Assembly: GCA_035463115.1 (NCBI GenBank)
Contig: DATHTO010000136.1
Coordinates: 1-6,641, forward strand
Length of the DNA: 6,641 nucleotides
Source: BPGL01 sp035463115
GTDB lineage: Bacteria > Actinomycetota > UBA4738 > HRBIN12
Reading direction: 5' to 3'
Shown piece after piece: positions 1 through 5,541 of this stretch (its first letter is position 1; each line of letters begins with the position of its first letter). The notes below the pieces were generated by a model that was not told the origin of the DNA, made no database searches, and saw only the letters and a program-made list of their open reading frames with translations. The translations under genes were made by a program, and so were the position numbers.

Positions 1-236
1 TGGACGTGGCCGCTCGTGTCGCCCTTGCGCCAGAGCTCCTGACGCGAGCGCGACCAGTAGACCATCCGGCCTTCCGCGAGCGACCGTTCGAGCGACTCCC
101 GGTTCGCCCACGCGAACATCAGGACCTCTCCGCTCCCGGCGTCCTGCGCGATCACGGGGATCAGCCCCCGCTCGTCGAAGCGGAGCGCGTCGAGAGCGAC
201 GGGGGAGCGGTCCAGGGACGGCTCGACGTCGGTCAC
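1..236 (-). CDS. hisI: Phosphoribosyl-AMP cyclohydrolase HisI, 3' end cut by window edge
   Basis: Cytoplasmic enzyme of histidine synthesis that opens the purine ring of phosphoribosyl-AMP to give ProFAR. The first 78 residues are visible. The stretch GLIPVIAQD (about residues 24-32), then EVLMFAW (37-43), YWSRSR (60-65) and LWRKGDTSGH (68-77) match the conserved N-terminal half of the family. The metal-binding cysteines expected further on lie beyond base 1. The start is the GTG at 236-234, which overlaps the hisF stop as GTGA, the junction type used elsewhere in this operon; no strong ribosome binding site precedes it, so coupling to hisF translation is likely. Whether the protein is HisI alone or a HisIE fusion cannot be seen. 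The family call is secure; only the C-terminal extent is unknown. Confidence 0.93.
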   Translation of the reverse strand, partial: MTDVEPSLDRSPVALDALRFDERGLIPVIAQDAGSGEVLMFAWANRESLERSLAEGRMVYWSRSRQELWRKGDTSGHV

Positions 237-1000
237 GGGCGCACCGGGATGCCGTGGTCGGCGAGGTACGCCTTCACCTCGCCGATCGTGAGGTCGCCGT
301 CGTGGAACCGGCTCGCGGCGAGCACGGCATCGGCCCGACCGGGCGCGAGCCCTTCCGCGAAGTGCGCGGGCTCGCCCGCCCCGCCGCTCGCGATCACGGG
401 CACCGTCACCGCGTCGCCGACGGCGTCGAGGAGCTCGAGGTCGTAGCCGTCGCCGGTTCCGTCACGGTCCATCGACGTGAGCAGGACCTCCCCCGCGCCG
501 CGCTGGCCGGTCGCCTCGATCGCCCACTCGACGGCCTCGCGTCCCGTCGGCGTTCGCCCGGCGTCGATGACGACCTCCCATCCGTTGTCGTCGTCCCGGC
601 GCTTCGCGTCGATCGCGATCACGACGCACTGCGTTCCGAAGGTGTCGGCGCAGCGCTGCAGCAGCGACGGATCGCGCACCGCCGCGCTGTTCAGCCCGAC
701 CTTGTCGGCCCCGGCTCGCAGCAGTCGCCGGGCGTCCTCCTCGGTCCGGACGCCGCCGCCGACGGTCAGCGGGATGAAGACCTGTTCGGCGGTACGCGAC
801 ACGACGTCGAACGTCGCGTCGCGGCCCTCGACCGTCGCCGTGATGTCGAGGAAGATCAGCTCGTCGGCGCCCTGTTCGTCGTACCGGGACGCGAGCTCGA
901 CCGGGTCGCCCGCGTCGCGCAGGTCCTGGAAGCGGACGCCCTTCACGACGCGGCCGCCGTCGACGTCGAGGCAGGGGATGATCCGTCGAGCGAGCGTCAT
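233..1000 (-). CDS. hisF: Imidazole glycerol phosphate synthase, cyclase subunit HisF
   Basis: 255-residue (beta/alpha)8-barrel protein, the usual family length. With HisH it converts PRFAR and glutamine-derived ammonia into imidazole glycerol phosphate and AICAR, the latter returning to purine synthesis. Visible marks: RIIPCLDVDGGRVVKG at residues 6-21 with catalytic Asp12, LTVGGGVR (78-85), VVIAIDAKR (126-134) with the second catalytic Asp131, TSMDRDGTGDGYD (175-187), and the phosphate-binding runs VIASGGAGE (202-210) and ADAVLAAS (223-230). The two aspartates correspond to Asp11 and Asp130 of Thermotoga HisF. The start is ATG 1000-998, overlapping the hisA stop as ATGA, with GAGGG at 1013-1009 eight bases upstream. 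The frame stays open further upstream, but that extension lies inside hisA and resembles nothing. The hisI start overlaps its stop codon. Confidence 0.97.
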   Translation of the reverse strand: MTLARRIIPCLDVDGGRVVKGVRFQDLRDAGDPVELASRYDEQGADELIFLDITATVEGRDATFDVVSRTAEQVFIPLTVGGGVRTEEDARRLLRAGADKVGLNSAAVRDPSLLQRCADTFGTQCVVIAIDAKRRDDDNGWEVVIDAGRTPTGREAVEWAIEATGQRGAGEVLLTSMDRDGTGDGYDLELLDAVGDAVTVPVIASGGAGEPAHFAEGLAPGRADAVLAASRFHDGDLTIGEVKAYLADHGIPVRP

Positions 1001-1707
1001 CCCGACTGCCCTCGGGTGACCTGGCTGATCTTGAGCGTCTTCTCGTAGAGGGCCTTGCCGGTCACGACGGCTTCGCATCCGGCGTCGCGGAGAGCCCAGA
1101 CGTCGTCGGCGCCCCGGACACCACCGCTCGCGATGACGGGACGTTTCGTGAGCTTGAGGACGTGCTGGTAGAGCCGCAGGTCGGGCCCTTCGAGCGTGCC
1201 GTCGCGCGCGATCGACGTGACGAGGTACCTCGGGGTGCCGGCCTCGTCGAGGGCTCGCAGCGAATCCTCGAGCGCCGGACCTTCTTCCTGCCATCCGCTG
1301 ACCATCACCTTGCCGCCGCGCACGTCGATCGCGACGACGACCTTCTCGGCGAACTCCTCGACGGCGCGCATCACGAACGCCGGCTCGAGCGCGGCTCGGG
1401 TTCCGAGGATCACGCGTTTGGCTCCGAGCCCGATCACCTCACCGATCCGGTCGAGGTCGCGGATGCCACCGCCGACCTGGACGGGGACCTGGGTGTTCCG
1501 GCAGATCGCCTCGATCACCCCGCGGTTGTCGCCGTCGCCGAGCGCGGCGTCGAGATCGACGACGTGCAGACGCCTCGCTCCCTCCTCCTGGAAACGCGTC
1601 GCGAGCGCCGCCGGATCGGGCGCGTAGACGGTCTCCTCGTTCGGATCGCCCCGCAGCAGGCGGACCGCGCGTCCGCGGCGGATGTCGATCGCCGGGATCA
1701 CGATCAT
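997..1707 (-). CDS. hisA: ProFAR isomerase HisA (looks monofunctional, not PriA)
   Basis: 236-residue (beta/alpha)8-barrel isomerase that performs the Amadori rearrangement of ProFAR to PRFAR. The N-terminus MIVIPAIDIRRGRAVRL carries catalytic Asp8, and VVVAIDVR (123-130) carries the second catalytic residue Asp128, matching Asp8 and Asp127 of Thermotoga HisA. Other marks are HVVDLDAALG (48-57), VQVGGGIRD (76-84), TSIARDGTLEGPD (164-176), and the phosphate loops VIASGGV (191-197) and AVVTGKALY (213-221). Actinobacterial PriA, which also does the TrpF reaction, normally has a Ser in SGGIR and an Arg-Gly-Trp in loop 5; here these are Gly79 and Ser137-Gly138-Trp139, so classical HisA is favoured. 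ATG 1707-1705 overlaps the hisH stop as ATGA. The upstream ribosome binding site is weak, consistent with coupling. Confidence 0.95.
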   Translation of the reverse strand: MIVIPAIDIRRGRAVRLLRGDPNEETVYAPDPAALATRFQEEGARRLHVVDLDAALGDGDNRGVIEAICRNTQVPVQVGGGIRDLDRIGEVIGLGAKRVILGTRAALEPAFVMRAVEEFAEKVVVAIDVRGGKVMVSGWQEEGPALEDSLRALDEAGTPRYLVTSIARDGTLEGPDLRLYQHVLKLTKRPVIASGGVRGADDVWALRDAGCEAVVTGKALYEKTLKISQVTRGQSG

Positions 1708-2315
1708 CGCGACGCCACGACCTTCACCACGTTCTCGTACAGCTGGAGCCCTGCCTCGCCGGACTTCTCGGGATGGAACTGGGTCGCGAACACGTTGTCC
1801 CGCGCGATCACCGACGCGAACGGGCGCCCGTACTCGGTGACGCCGACCGTCGTCTCGTCGTCGACGTCGGGCGCGAACGAGTGGACGAAGTAGAAGTACG
1901 AGCCGTCGTCGATCCCCGAGGTGAAGGGGTGGTCGCGGATCCACCGGACGGTGTTCCACCCCATGTGCGGAACCTTGAGGCCGTCCGGCAGGCGTCGCAC
2001 GGTGCCGCCGAGCACGCCCATGCCCGCCGCGGCGTCCTCTTCGCTCGCGTCGAACAGGACCTGCAGACCGACGCACACGCCGAGGACGGGTCGACCGGTC
2101 GCCGCGAACGCCGCCGCCGCGCGGTCGAGCCCTCGCTCGCCGAGGGCACGGACGCACTGGCCGAAGTGTCCGACCCCTGGGATCACGAGGGCGTCGGCGG
2201 TCGAGACGCGCGCCGGATCGGACGTGACGTCGACGTCACCGCCCACCTTCGCGATCGCGCGGGAGACCGAGTGCAGGTTCCCGCTGTCGTAGTCGAGGAC
2301 GGCGATCCGACCCAC
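1704..2315 (-). CDS. hisH: Imidazole glycerol phosphate synthase, glutaminase subunit HisH
   Basis: 203-residue class I glutamine amidotransferase that hydrolyses glutamine and passes ammonia to HisF. The N-terminus IAVLDYDSGNLHSV (4-17) is typical of HisH. The oxyanion-strand motif IPGVGHF lies at 45-51, the nucleophile Cys81 sits in GVCVGLQVLF (79-88), the interface segment VPHMGWN is at 115-121, and FHPEKSG (180-186) supplies His181 and Glu183 to complete the Cys-His-Glu triad. The start is GTG 2315-2313, three bases after the hisB stop, the only junction in this operon without overlap. An AAGGGG purine run lies about 12 bases upstream, inside the end of hisB, a longer than ideal spacing. 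No other start fits the conserved N-terminus. The complex needs HisF, encoded two genes on. Confidence 0.97.
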   Translation of the reverse strand: MGRIAVLDYDSGNLHSVSRAIAKVGGDVDVTSDPARVSTADALVIPGVGHFGQCVRALGERGLDRAAAAFAATGRPVLGVCVGLQVLFDASEEDAAAGMGVLGGTVRRLPDGLKVPHMGWNTVRWIRDHPFTSGIDDGSYFYFVHSFAPDVDDETTVGVTEYGRPFASVIARDNVFATQFHPEKSGEAGLQLYENVVKVVASR

Positions 2316-2318
2316 GGG

Positions 2319-2912
2319 CTAGAGCGTCCCCTTCGTCGAGGGAACGCCACCGCGACCCGTCAGCGCGCAGGCGTCGCCGAGCGCCTTCGCGATCGCCTTG
2401 AACGTCGCCTCGGCGATGTGGTGCGGCGAGCGGCCGGATCGCAGGCGGATGTGGATCGTGAGCTCGGCGGCCTGCGACAGGGCCCGGACGAAGTCCTCGA
2501 GCAGCCCGGTGTCGAACCCGTCGATCGTCTCGTACGGGCTGTCGACCTCGTAGACGACGAAGGTGCGTCCCGCGAGATCGAGCGCGACCTCGACGGCGGC
2601 CTCGTCGAGCGGAACGACGATCGACGCGAACCGGCGGACGCCGGCCTTGTCGCCGAGCGCCTCCCTGAGGGCCTGCCCGATCGCGAGCCCGCAATCCTCG
2701 GTGGTGTGGTGGCCGTCGACCTGGAGGTCGCCGTCGCACGTCACGGTCAGGTCCCAGCCCGCGTGCTTGCCGAGCTGCTGGAGCATGTGGTCGAAGAACG
2801 GCATGCCGGTGCGGGCCGTGGCGTCGCCCGATCCGTCGAGGTCGAGCTCGACCCGGATGTCGGTCTCCTTCGTGGTGCGCGTGACGGTCGCGGTCCGCGT
2901 CGCGGCGATCAT
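2319..2912 (-). CDS. hisB: Imidazoleglycerol-phosphate dehydratase HisB
   Basis: 197-residue monofunctional dehydratase converting imidazole glycerol phosphate to imidazole acetol phosphate, active as a manganese-dependent oligomer. There is no fused N-terminal phosphatase domain such as that of E. coli HisB. Conserved metal and substrate motifs are present: TGMPFFDHML (35-44), DGHHTTED (66-73), SGRSPHHIAEATFKA (159-173) with the His-His...Glu ligands 164, 165 and 168, and the typical C-terminus PSTKG. The start is ATG 2912-2910, overlapping the hisC stop as ATGA, with a strong GAGGAG at 2926-2921 eight bases upstream. The frame stays open upstream, but that part is the hisC antiframe and is not coding. 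Because the phosphatase domain is absent, a separate histidinol-phosphate phosphatase must be encoded elsewhere. Confidence 0.97.
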   Translation of the reverse strand: MIAATRTATVTRTTKETDIRVELDLDGSGDATARTGMPFFDHMLQQLGKHAGWDLTVTCDGDLQVDGHHTTEDCGLAIGQALREALGDKAGVRRFASIVVPLDEAAVEVALDLAGRTFVVYEVDSPYETIDGFDTGLLEDFVRALSQAAELTIHIRLRSGRSPHHIAEATFKAIAKALGDACALTGRGGVPSTKGTL

Positions 2913-3997
2913 CGCCTCAGCTCCTCGTCGATGGCCTTCAAGAACAGATCGACCTCGTGTTCCGTGCCGGCCGTCACGCGCAGGGCGTTCGGGACGACGC
3001 TCGTCATGTCCCGCACGAGGACGCCGTGATCGAGCAGTCGCTGCCACAGCGCCTTCGCGTCGTCGCTCGGGACGAACAGGACGAAGTTCGCATCGGAGGG
3101 GAACACCGTGACGCCGTCGATCGCGCGCAGCGCGTCGAGGATGCGGTCACGCTGCACGCGGATGCTGTCGAGGATCGCGAGCGCCTCTGGGCGGTGGCGG
3201 AGCGCGATGATGCCGGCGGCCTGCGTCAGCGACGAGGCGTGGTACGGGAGCCGCACGCGCTCGAGGTCGCCGACGATCGCGGGTGACGTGAGCACGTAGC
3301 CGATCCGCGCGCCGGCGAGCGCGAAGGCCTTCGAGAAGGTGCGGACGACCGCCACGTTCGGATGTTCCGCGACGAGCGGAAGCGCGGTCTCGCCGCCGAA
3401 CTCGACGTACGCCTCGTCGACGACGATCAACGCCGATGGGAGCCGTTCGGCGAGCGACCCGACGATCGGGCTCGGTTGCACGTTGCCGGTCGGGTTGTTC
3501 GGCGAGCACACGAAGACCACGTCGGGCGACGCGTGGACCGCTTCGTCGACCTGTCGGTCCGTCATCACGAAATCCGACGGAAGGGATCGGCGTTCGACGT
3601 CGGTGTGCGTCAGCCAGCACAGGCGCGAGTGCAGGAGGTACGTCGGCTCGAACGTCAACGCGCGACGGCCGGGGCCGCCGTAGGCGTGCAGGAGCTCGAC
3701 GAGGATCTCGTTCGACCCGTTCGCGGTCCACGTGCCCTCGAAGGAGTGGCCCACCGTGTCGGCGAGGTCCTCACGGAGGCGCCGCATCTGGCTGTCGGGG
3801 TACCGATGCAGCGGAAGGGTGCGGACCGCCTCGGCGAGCTGCTCGAAGAACGTCTCGGGCAACGGATGCGGGCACTCGTTCGTGTTGAGGCGCGCCGCGA
3901 CGTCGAGCTGCGGCGAGGTGTACGGCGCGACGTCGCGCAGACGGGGTCGTGGTTCCGCGCCGGTCACGGTGTCGCCTCGCGGATCGGCGCCGGTCAC
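2909..3997 (-). CDS. hisC: Histidinol-phosphate aminotransferase HisC
   Basis: 362-residue fold-type I PLP-dependent aminotransferase that moves an amino group from glutamate to imidazole acetol phosphate, giving histidinol phosphate. Marks seen: RLNTNECP (36-43), HRYPD (64-68), NGSNEIL (93-99), FVCSPNNPTGN (162-172), IVVDEAYVEF (191-200) with the Asp194/Tyr197 cofactor contacts, TFSKAFALAGARIGY (220-234) with Schiff-base Lys223, and NALRVTAGT (337-345) with the carboxylate-binding Arg340. GTG 3997-3995 overlaps the hisD stop as GTGA and has GAGG seven bases upstream. The first 20 residues include a 10-residue near-duplication (VTGADPRGDT, VTGAEPRPRL), caused by a 30-bp tandem repeat. This gives a second GTG start at 3967-3965 with the same upstream signal; that shorter form (352 residues) would keep every conserved element. 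Confidence 0.95.
   Translation of the reverse strand: MTGADPRGDTVTGAEPRPRLRDVAPYTSPQLDVAARLNTNECPHPLPETFFEQLAEAVRTLPLHRYPDSQMRRLREDLADTVGHSFEGTWTANGSNEILVELLHAYGGPGRRALTFEPTYLLHSRLCWLTHTDVERRSLPSDFVMTDRQVDEAVHASPDVVFVCSPNNPTGNVQPSPIVGSLAERLPSALIVVDEAYVEFGGETALPLVAEHPNVAVVRTFSKAFALAGARIGYVLTSPAIVGDLERVRLPYHASSLTQAAGIIALRHRPEALAILDSIRVQRDRILDALRAIDGVTVFPSDANFVLFVPSDDAKALWQRLLDHGVLVRDMTSVVPNALRVTAGTEHEVDLFLKAIDEELRR
2921..2926 (-). promoter_or_regulatory. Strong ribosome binding site for hisB
   Basis: GAGGAG, eight bases before the hisB ATG and lying within the last codons of hisC. It is the best Shine-Dalgarno match among the internal his junctions. It fixes the hisB start at 2912 rather than at an upstream in-frame codon, and suggests hisB can be initiated independently as well as by coupling to hisC. 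Confidence 0.7.
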
Positions 3998-4010
3998 GGT
4001 GTCGCCTCGC
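3951..4010 (-). repeat. 30-bp tandem duplication copying the hisD-stop/hisC-start signal
   Basis: Two adjacent 30-bp units (4010-3981 and 3980-3951) agree at 28 of 30 positions; the first 24 bases are identical. Each unit holds GCGAGGCGACACCGTG followed by ACC, that is a GAGG ribosome-binding core (4008-4005 and 3978-3975), seven bases, then GTGA. In the first unit the TGA is the real hisD stop and the GTG the likely hisC start. In the second, both the GTG and the TGA recur in the same relative frames because 30 is a multiple of three. hisC therefore has two equivalent start signals ten codons apart, and hisD would meet a second in-frame TGA if the first were read through. Confidence 0.9.
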
Positions 4011-5286
4011 CGGCGTCGTCGGCGCGGGCGTCCATCGCGCGCGCGTGGCCGAACAGGCCCTCGGCGCGGGCGATCGTCGACGTGCCGCGGGTGTACCGGC
4101 GGGCTGCGTCGGGCGACATCTCGACGACCGACGACACCGTGACGTAGTCCGCGGCGCGCAGACCGCTCGAGAAGCGGGAGGTCCCCGCCGTCGGGAGCAC
4201 GTGGTTCGAGGCGACGCCGTAGTCCCCGTACGGAACCGCGGACCATCGTCCGAGGAACACGGCGCCGGCGTTCCGAACCATCGGAAGGAACGCCCGGGGA
4301 TCGTCGAGCAGCAGCAGCACGTGTTCGGCGGCGGCGTCGTTCACGGCGTTGGCGGCCTGAGCGAGGTCGCGCACGACGACGAGCTTCGTGATCGTCAGGG
4401 CCTGGTCGACGATCTCGCGGCGAGCTGCCTGCTCCAGTTCCTGCTCGAGCGCGGCGTCGACCTTCTCGGCGAGCGACGGATCGGTCGTGATGAAGAACGT
4501 TCGGGCTTCGGGGTCGTGCTCGGCCTGGGCGACCAGGTCGAGCGCGGCGAGCCGGGGATCGACGTCGCCTTCGGCGACGATGGCGAGCTCCGAAGGCCCC
4601 GCGAGTCCGTCGATGCCGACGGCCCCGCTGACCTGTCGCTTCGCCTCGGTGACGTAGGCGTTGCCCGGCCCGACGATGCGGTTCACGCTCGGCACGGATT
4701 CGGTGCCGTACGCCATCGCGCCGATCGCCTGCGCCCCTCCCGATTTCACGACGGAGGTCGCGCCGGCGAGCCGAGCCGCGTACAGCACGGCCGAGGGGAT
4801 CGACCCGTCGGGTTGCGGCGGCGTGCACAGCACGATCTCGTCGACGCCGGCGACGCGCGCCGGCACGACCGTCATGCACACCGACGACGGATAGACCGCA
4901 CGTCCGCCGGGCACGTAGCACCCGACCGCTTCGAGCGGGCGGACGATCTCGCCGTAACGGACGCCGTCGCGCTCGTCCCACCATTCCGCCGGCAGCTGCC
5001 GGTCGCAGAGGTCGCCGAGCCGTCGACAGAGCTCCTCGAGCGCCGCCTTCAGGTCCTCGGGCGTCTCGCGCTCGGCCCGCGAGAACTCCTCGTCGGTCAC
5101 GATGACGCCGGTCGCTGCGAGATCAGCGTGGTCGAACGTCAGGGCGAGCTCCATGAGGACGTCGTCGCCCTCGACGAACACACGACGCAGGATCTCGCGG
5201 ACGGCTTCGGTGACGGCCGGATCGGTTTCGAACCTCGAGGGCTCGAGCCGCCCGCCCCGCTCACGCAGGTCGAGGAGCTCGAGCAT
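3994..5286 (-). CDS. hisD: Histidinol dehydrogenase HisD
   Basis: 430-residue zinc-dependent, NAD-linked dehydrogenase that oxidises L-histidinol to L-histidine in two steps. Motifs: VGCYVPGGRAVYPSS (121-135), VKSGGAQAIGAMAYGT (180-195), IVGPGNAYVTEAKR (204-217) and the family signature GIDGLAGPSE (224-233). The zinc ligands Gln254, His257, Asp355 (in PYGDYGVASNH) and His414 are all present, as are the catalytic pair Glu321-His322. All six sit at a constant offset of five from E. coli Gln259, His262, Asp360, His419, Glu326 and His327. ATG 5286-5284 is preferred because GAGGA lies six bases upstream. A GTG one codon earlier (5289) would overlap the upstream stop by four bases but leaves only a three-base spacing. 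The C-terminal tail after His414 is short, variable and acidic. First his gene of the operon. Confidence 0.97.
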   Translation of the reverse strand: MLELLDLRERGGRLEPSRFETDPAVTEAVREILRRVFVEGDDVLMELALTFDHADLAATGVIVTDEEFSRAERETPEDLKAALEELCRRLGDLCDRQLPAEWWDERDGVRYGEIVRPLEAVGCYVPGGRAVYPSSVCMTVVPARVAGVDEIVLCTPPQPDGSIPSAVLYAARLAGATSVVKSGGAQAIGAMAYGTESVPSVNRIVGPGNAYVTEAKRQVSGAVGIDGLAGPSELAIVAEGDVDPRLAALDLVAQAEHDPEARTFFITTDPSLAEKVDAALEQELEQAARREIVDQALTITKLVVVRDLAQAANAVNDAAAEHVLLLLDDPRAFLPMVRNAGAVFLGRWSAVPYGDYGVASNHVLPTAGTSRFSSGLRAADYVTVSSVVEMSPDAARRYTRGTSTIARAEGLFGHARAMDARADDAGEATP

Positions 5287-5441
5287 CACTCTTCCTCTGG
5301 TGCTCCGTGATGGTCGCGCGTGGGCGCGCCGGCCGCGTACCGACGTTCGCGCACGACGAGGACCCAGCCGCTGACGCCGACCGTCAACGACGCGACGACC
5401 AGGGAAGCGAGGGCAAGCAACAAGAGCGAGTCGCGATCCAT
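5286..5441 (-). CDS. Small predicted single-pass membrane protein, function unknown
   Basis: 51 residues from ATG 5441-5439. I do not recognise the family. A short N-terminus MDRD is followed by an uninterrupted hydrophobic helix of about 26 residues (roughly 5-30, starting SLLLLALASLVVASL and ending GWVLVV), then the basic cluster RERR and a hydrophilic tail ending in EEE. By the positive-inside rule the C-terminus should face the cytoplasm. There is no lipobox or obvious signal-peptidase site. The stop TGA 5288-5286 overlaps the hisD start, so the two genes should be translated together. The start is uncertain: no good ribosome binding site precedes 5441, and the frame is open upstream to ATGs at 5496, 5507 and 5522 and a GTG at 5453, but the upstream residues are low-complexity and not membrane-like. 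Being a chance frame cannot be excluded. Confidence 0.55.
   Translation of the reverse strand: MDRDSLLLLALASLVVASLTVGVSGWVLVVRERRYAAGAPTRDHHGAPEEE
5293..5297 (-). promoter_or_regulatory. Ribosome binding site that favours the hisD ATG
   Basis: GAGGA, six bases before ATG 5286 and only three before the alternative GTG 5289. The spacing favours the ATG. It lies in the final GAA/GAG codons of the upstream small ORF, so those glutamate codons also serve as the hisD ribosome binding site. Confidence 0.6.
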
Positions 5442-5541
5442 GGGGACGGTCACAGCGTACCGAACGGACGGAACGCCCGGCCCGCCGAGGGGCATGCGCC
5501 GAGCCATGGCCGCGGCCGGCATCCTGACGCCCGGCGATCGC
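5442..5541 (-). other. Intergenic gap upstream of the his block, possible leader/promoter region
   Basis: This 100-bp stretch between the HNH gene stop and the small membrane ORF is the only gap where a promoter for the his block could sit outside a gene. It contains short palindromes (GCGATCGC at 5541-5534, then GGCCGCGGCC and GCCATGGC) but no hairpin followed by a T-run, so no convincing terminator for the HNH gene. A TACGCT at 5459-5454 resembles a -10 element but has no -35 partner. I see no T-box and no leader peptide rich in histidine codons. The promoter may lie inside the upstream gene, or the small ORF may start further upstream in this gap. Confidence 0.3.

Noticed and set aside
2224..2239. 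Perfect 16-bp palindrome GTGACGTCGACGTCAC
   Set aside because: It lies inside hisH, coding Gly-Asp-Val-Asp-Val-Thr with ordinary codons. A palindrome of this length is not surprising in about 6.6 kb of G+C-rich sequence, and it is not at a gene start where an operator would be expected.
1773..3029. 418-residue plus-strand open frame opposite hisH and hisB
   Set aside because: Arg/Asp/Val-rich low-complexity translation with no recognisable motif. It is the expected antisense shadow of G+C-rich genes whose minus-strand products have intact catalytic motifs.
3998..4984. Long in-frame N-terminal extension of hisC (frame open up to 4984)
   Set aside because: The extension lies within hisD in another frame and is almost pure Arg/Gly/Ala. 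The conserved HisC sequence begins only after 3997. The same applies to the upstream extensions of the hisA, hisF and hisB frames.
3949..5310. 453-residue plus-strand open frame opposite hisD
   Set aside because: Same reason: it exactly covers hisD, is rich in Arg/Asp/Gly and shows no domain pattern.
5454..5459. TACGCT as a -10 promoter element for the his operon
   Set aside because: There is no -35-like hexamer at suitable spacing, and the element sits too close to the presumed start of the small ORF. A six-base partial match is not enough.
2251..5541. Three copies of the octamer GCGATCGC (2251, 2389, 5534) as a possible dispersed motif
   Set aside because: Two copies fall in coding sequence, at least one of them as ordinary Ala-Ile-Ala codons. 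CGATCG-type strings are common throughout this sequence, so three copies do not show a functional element.
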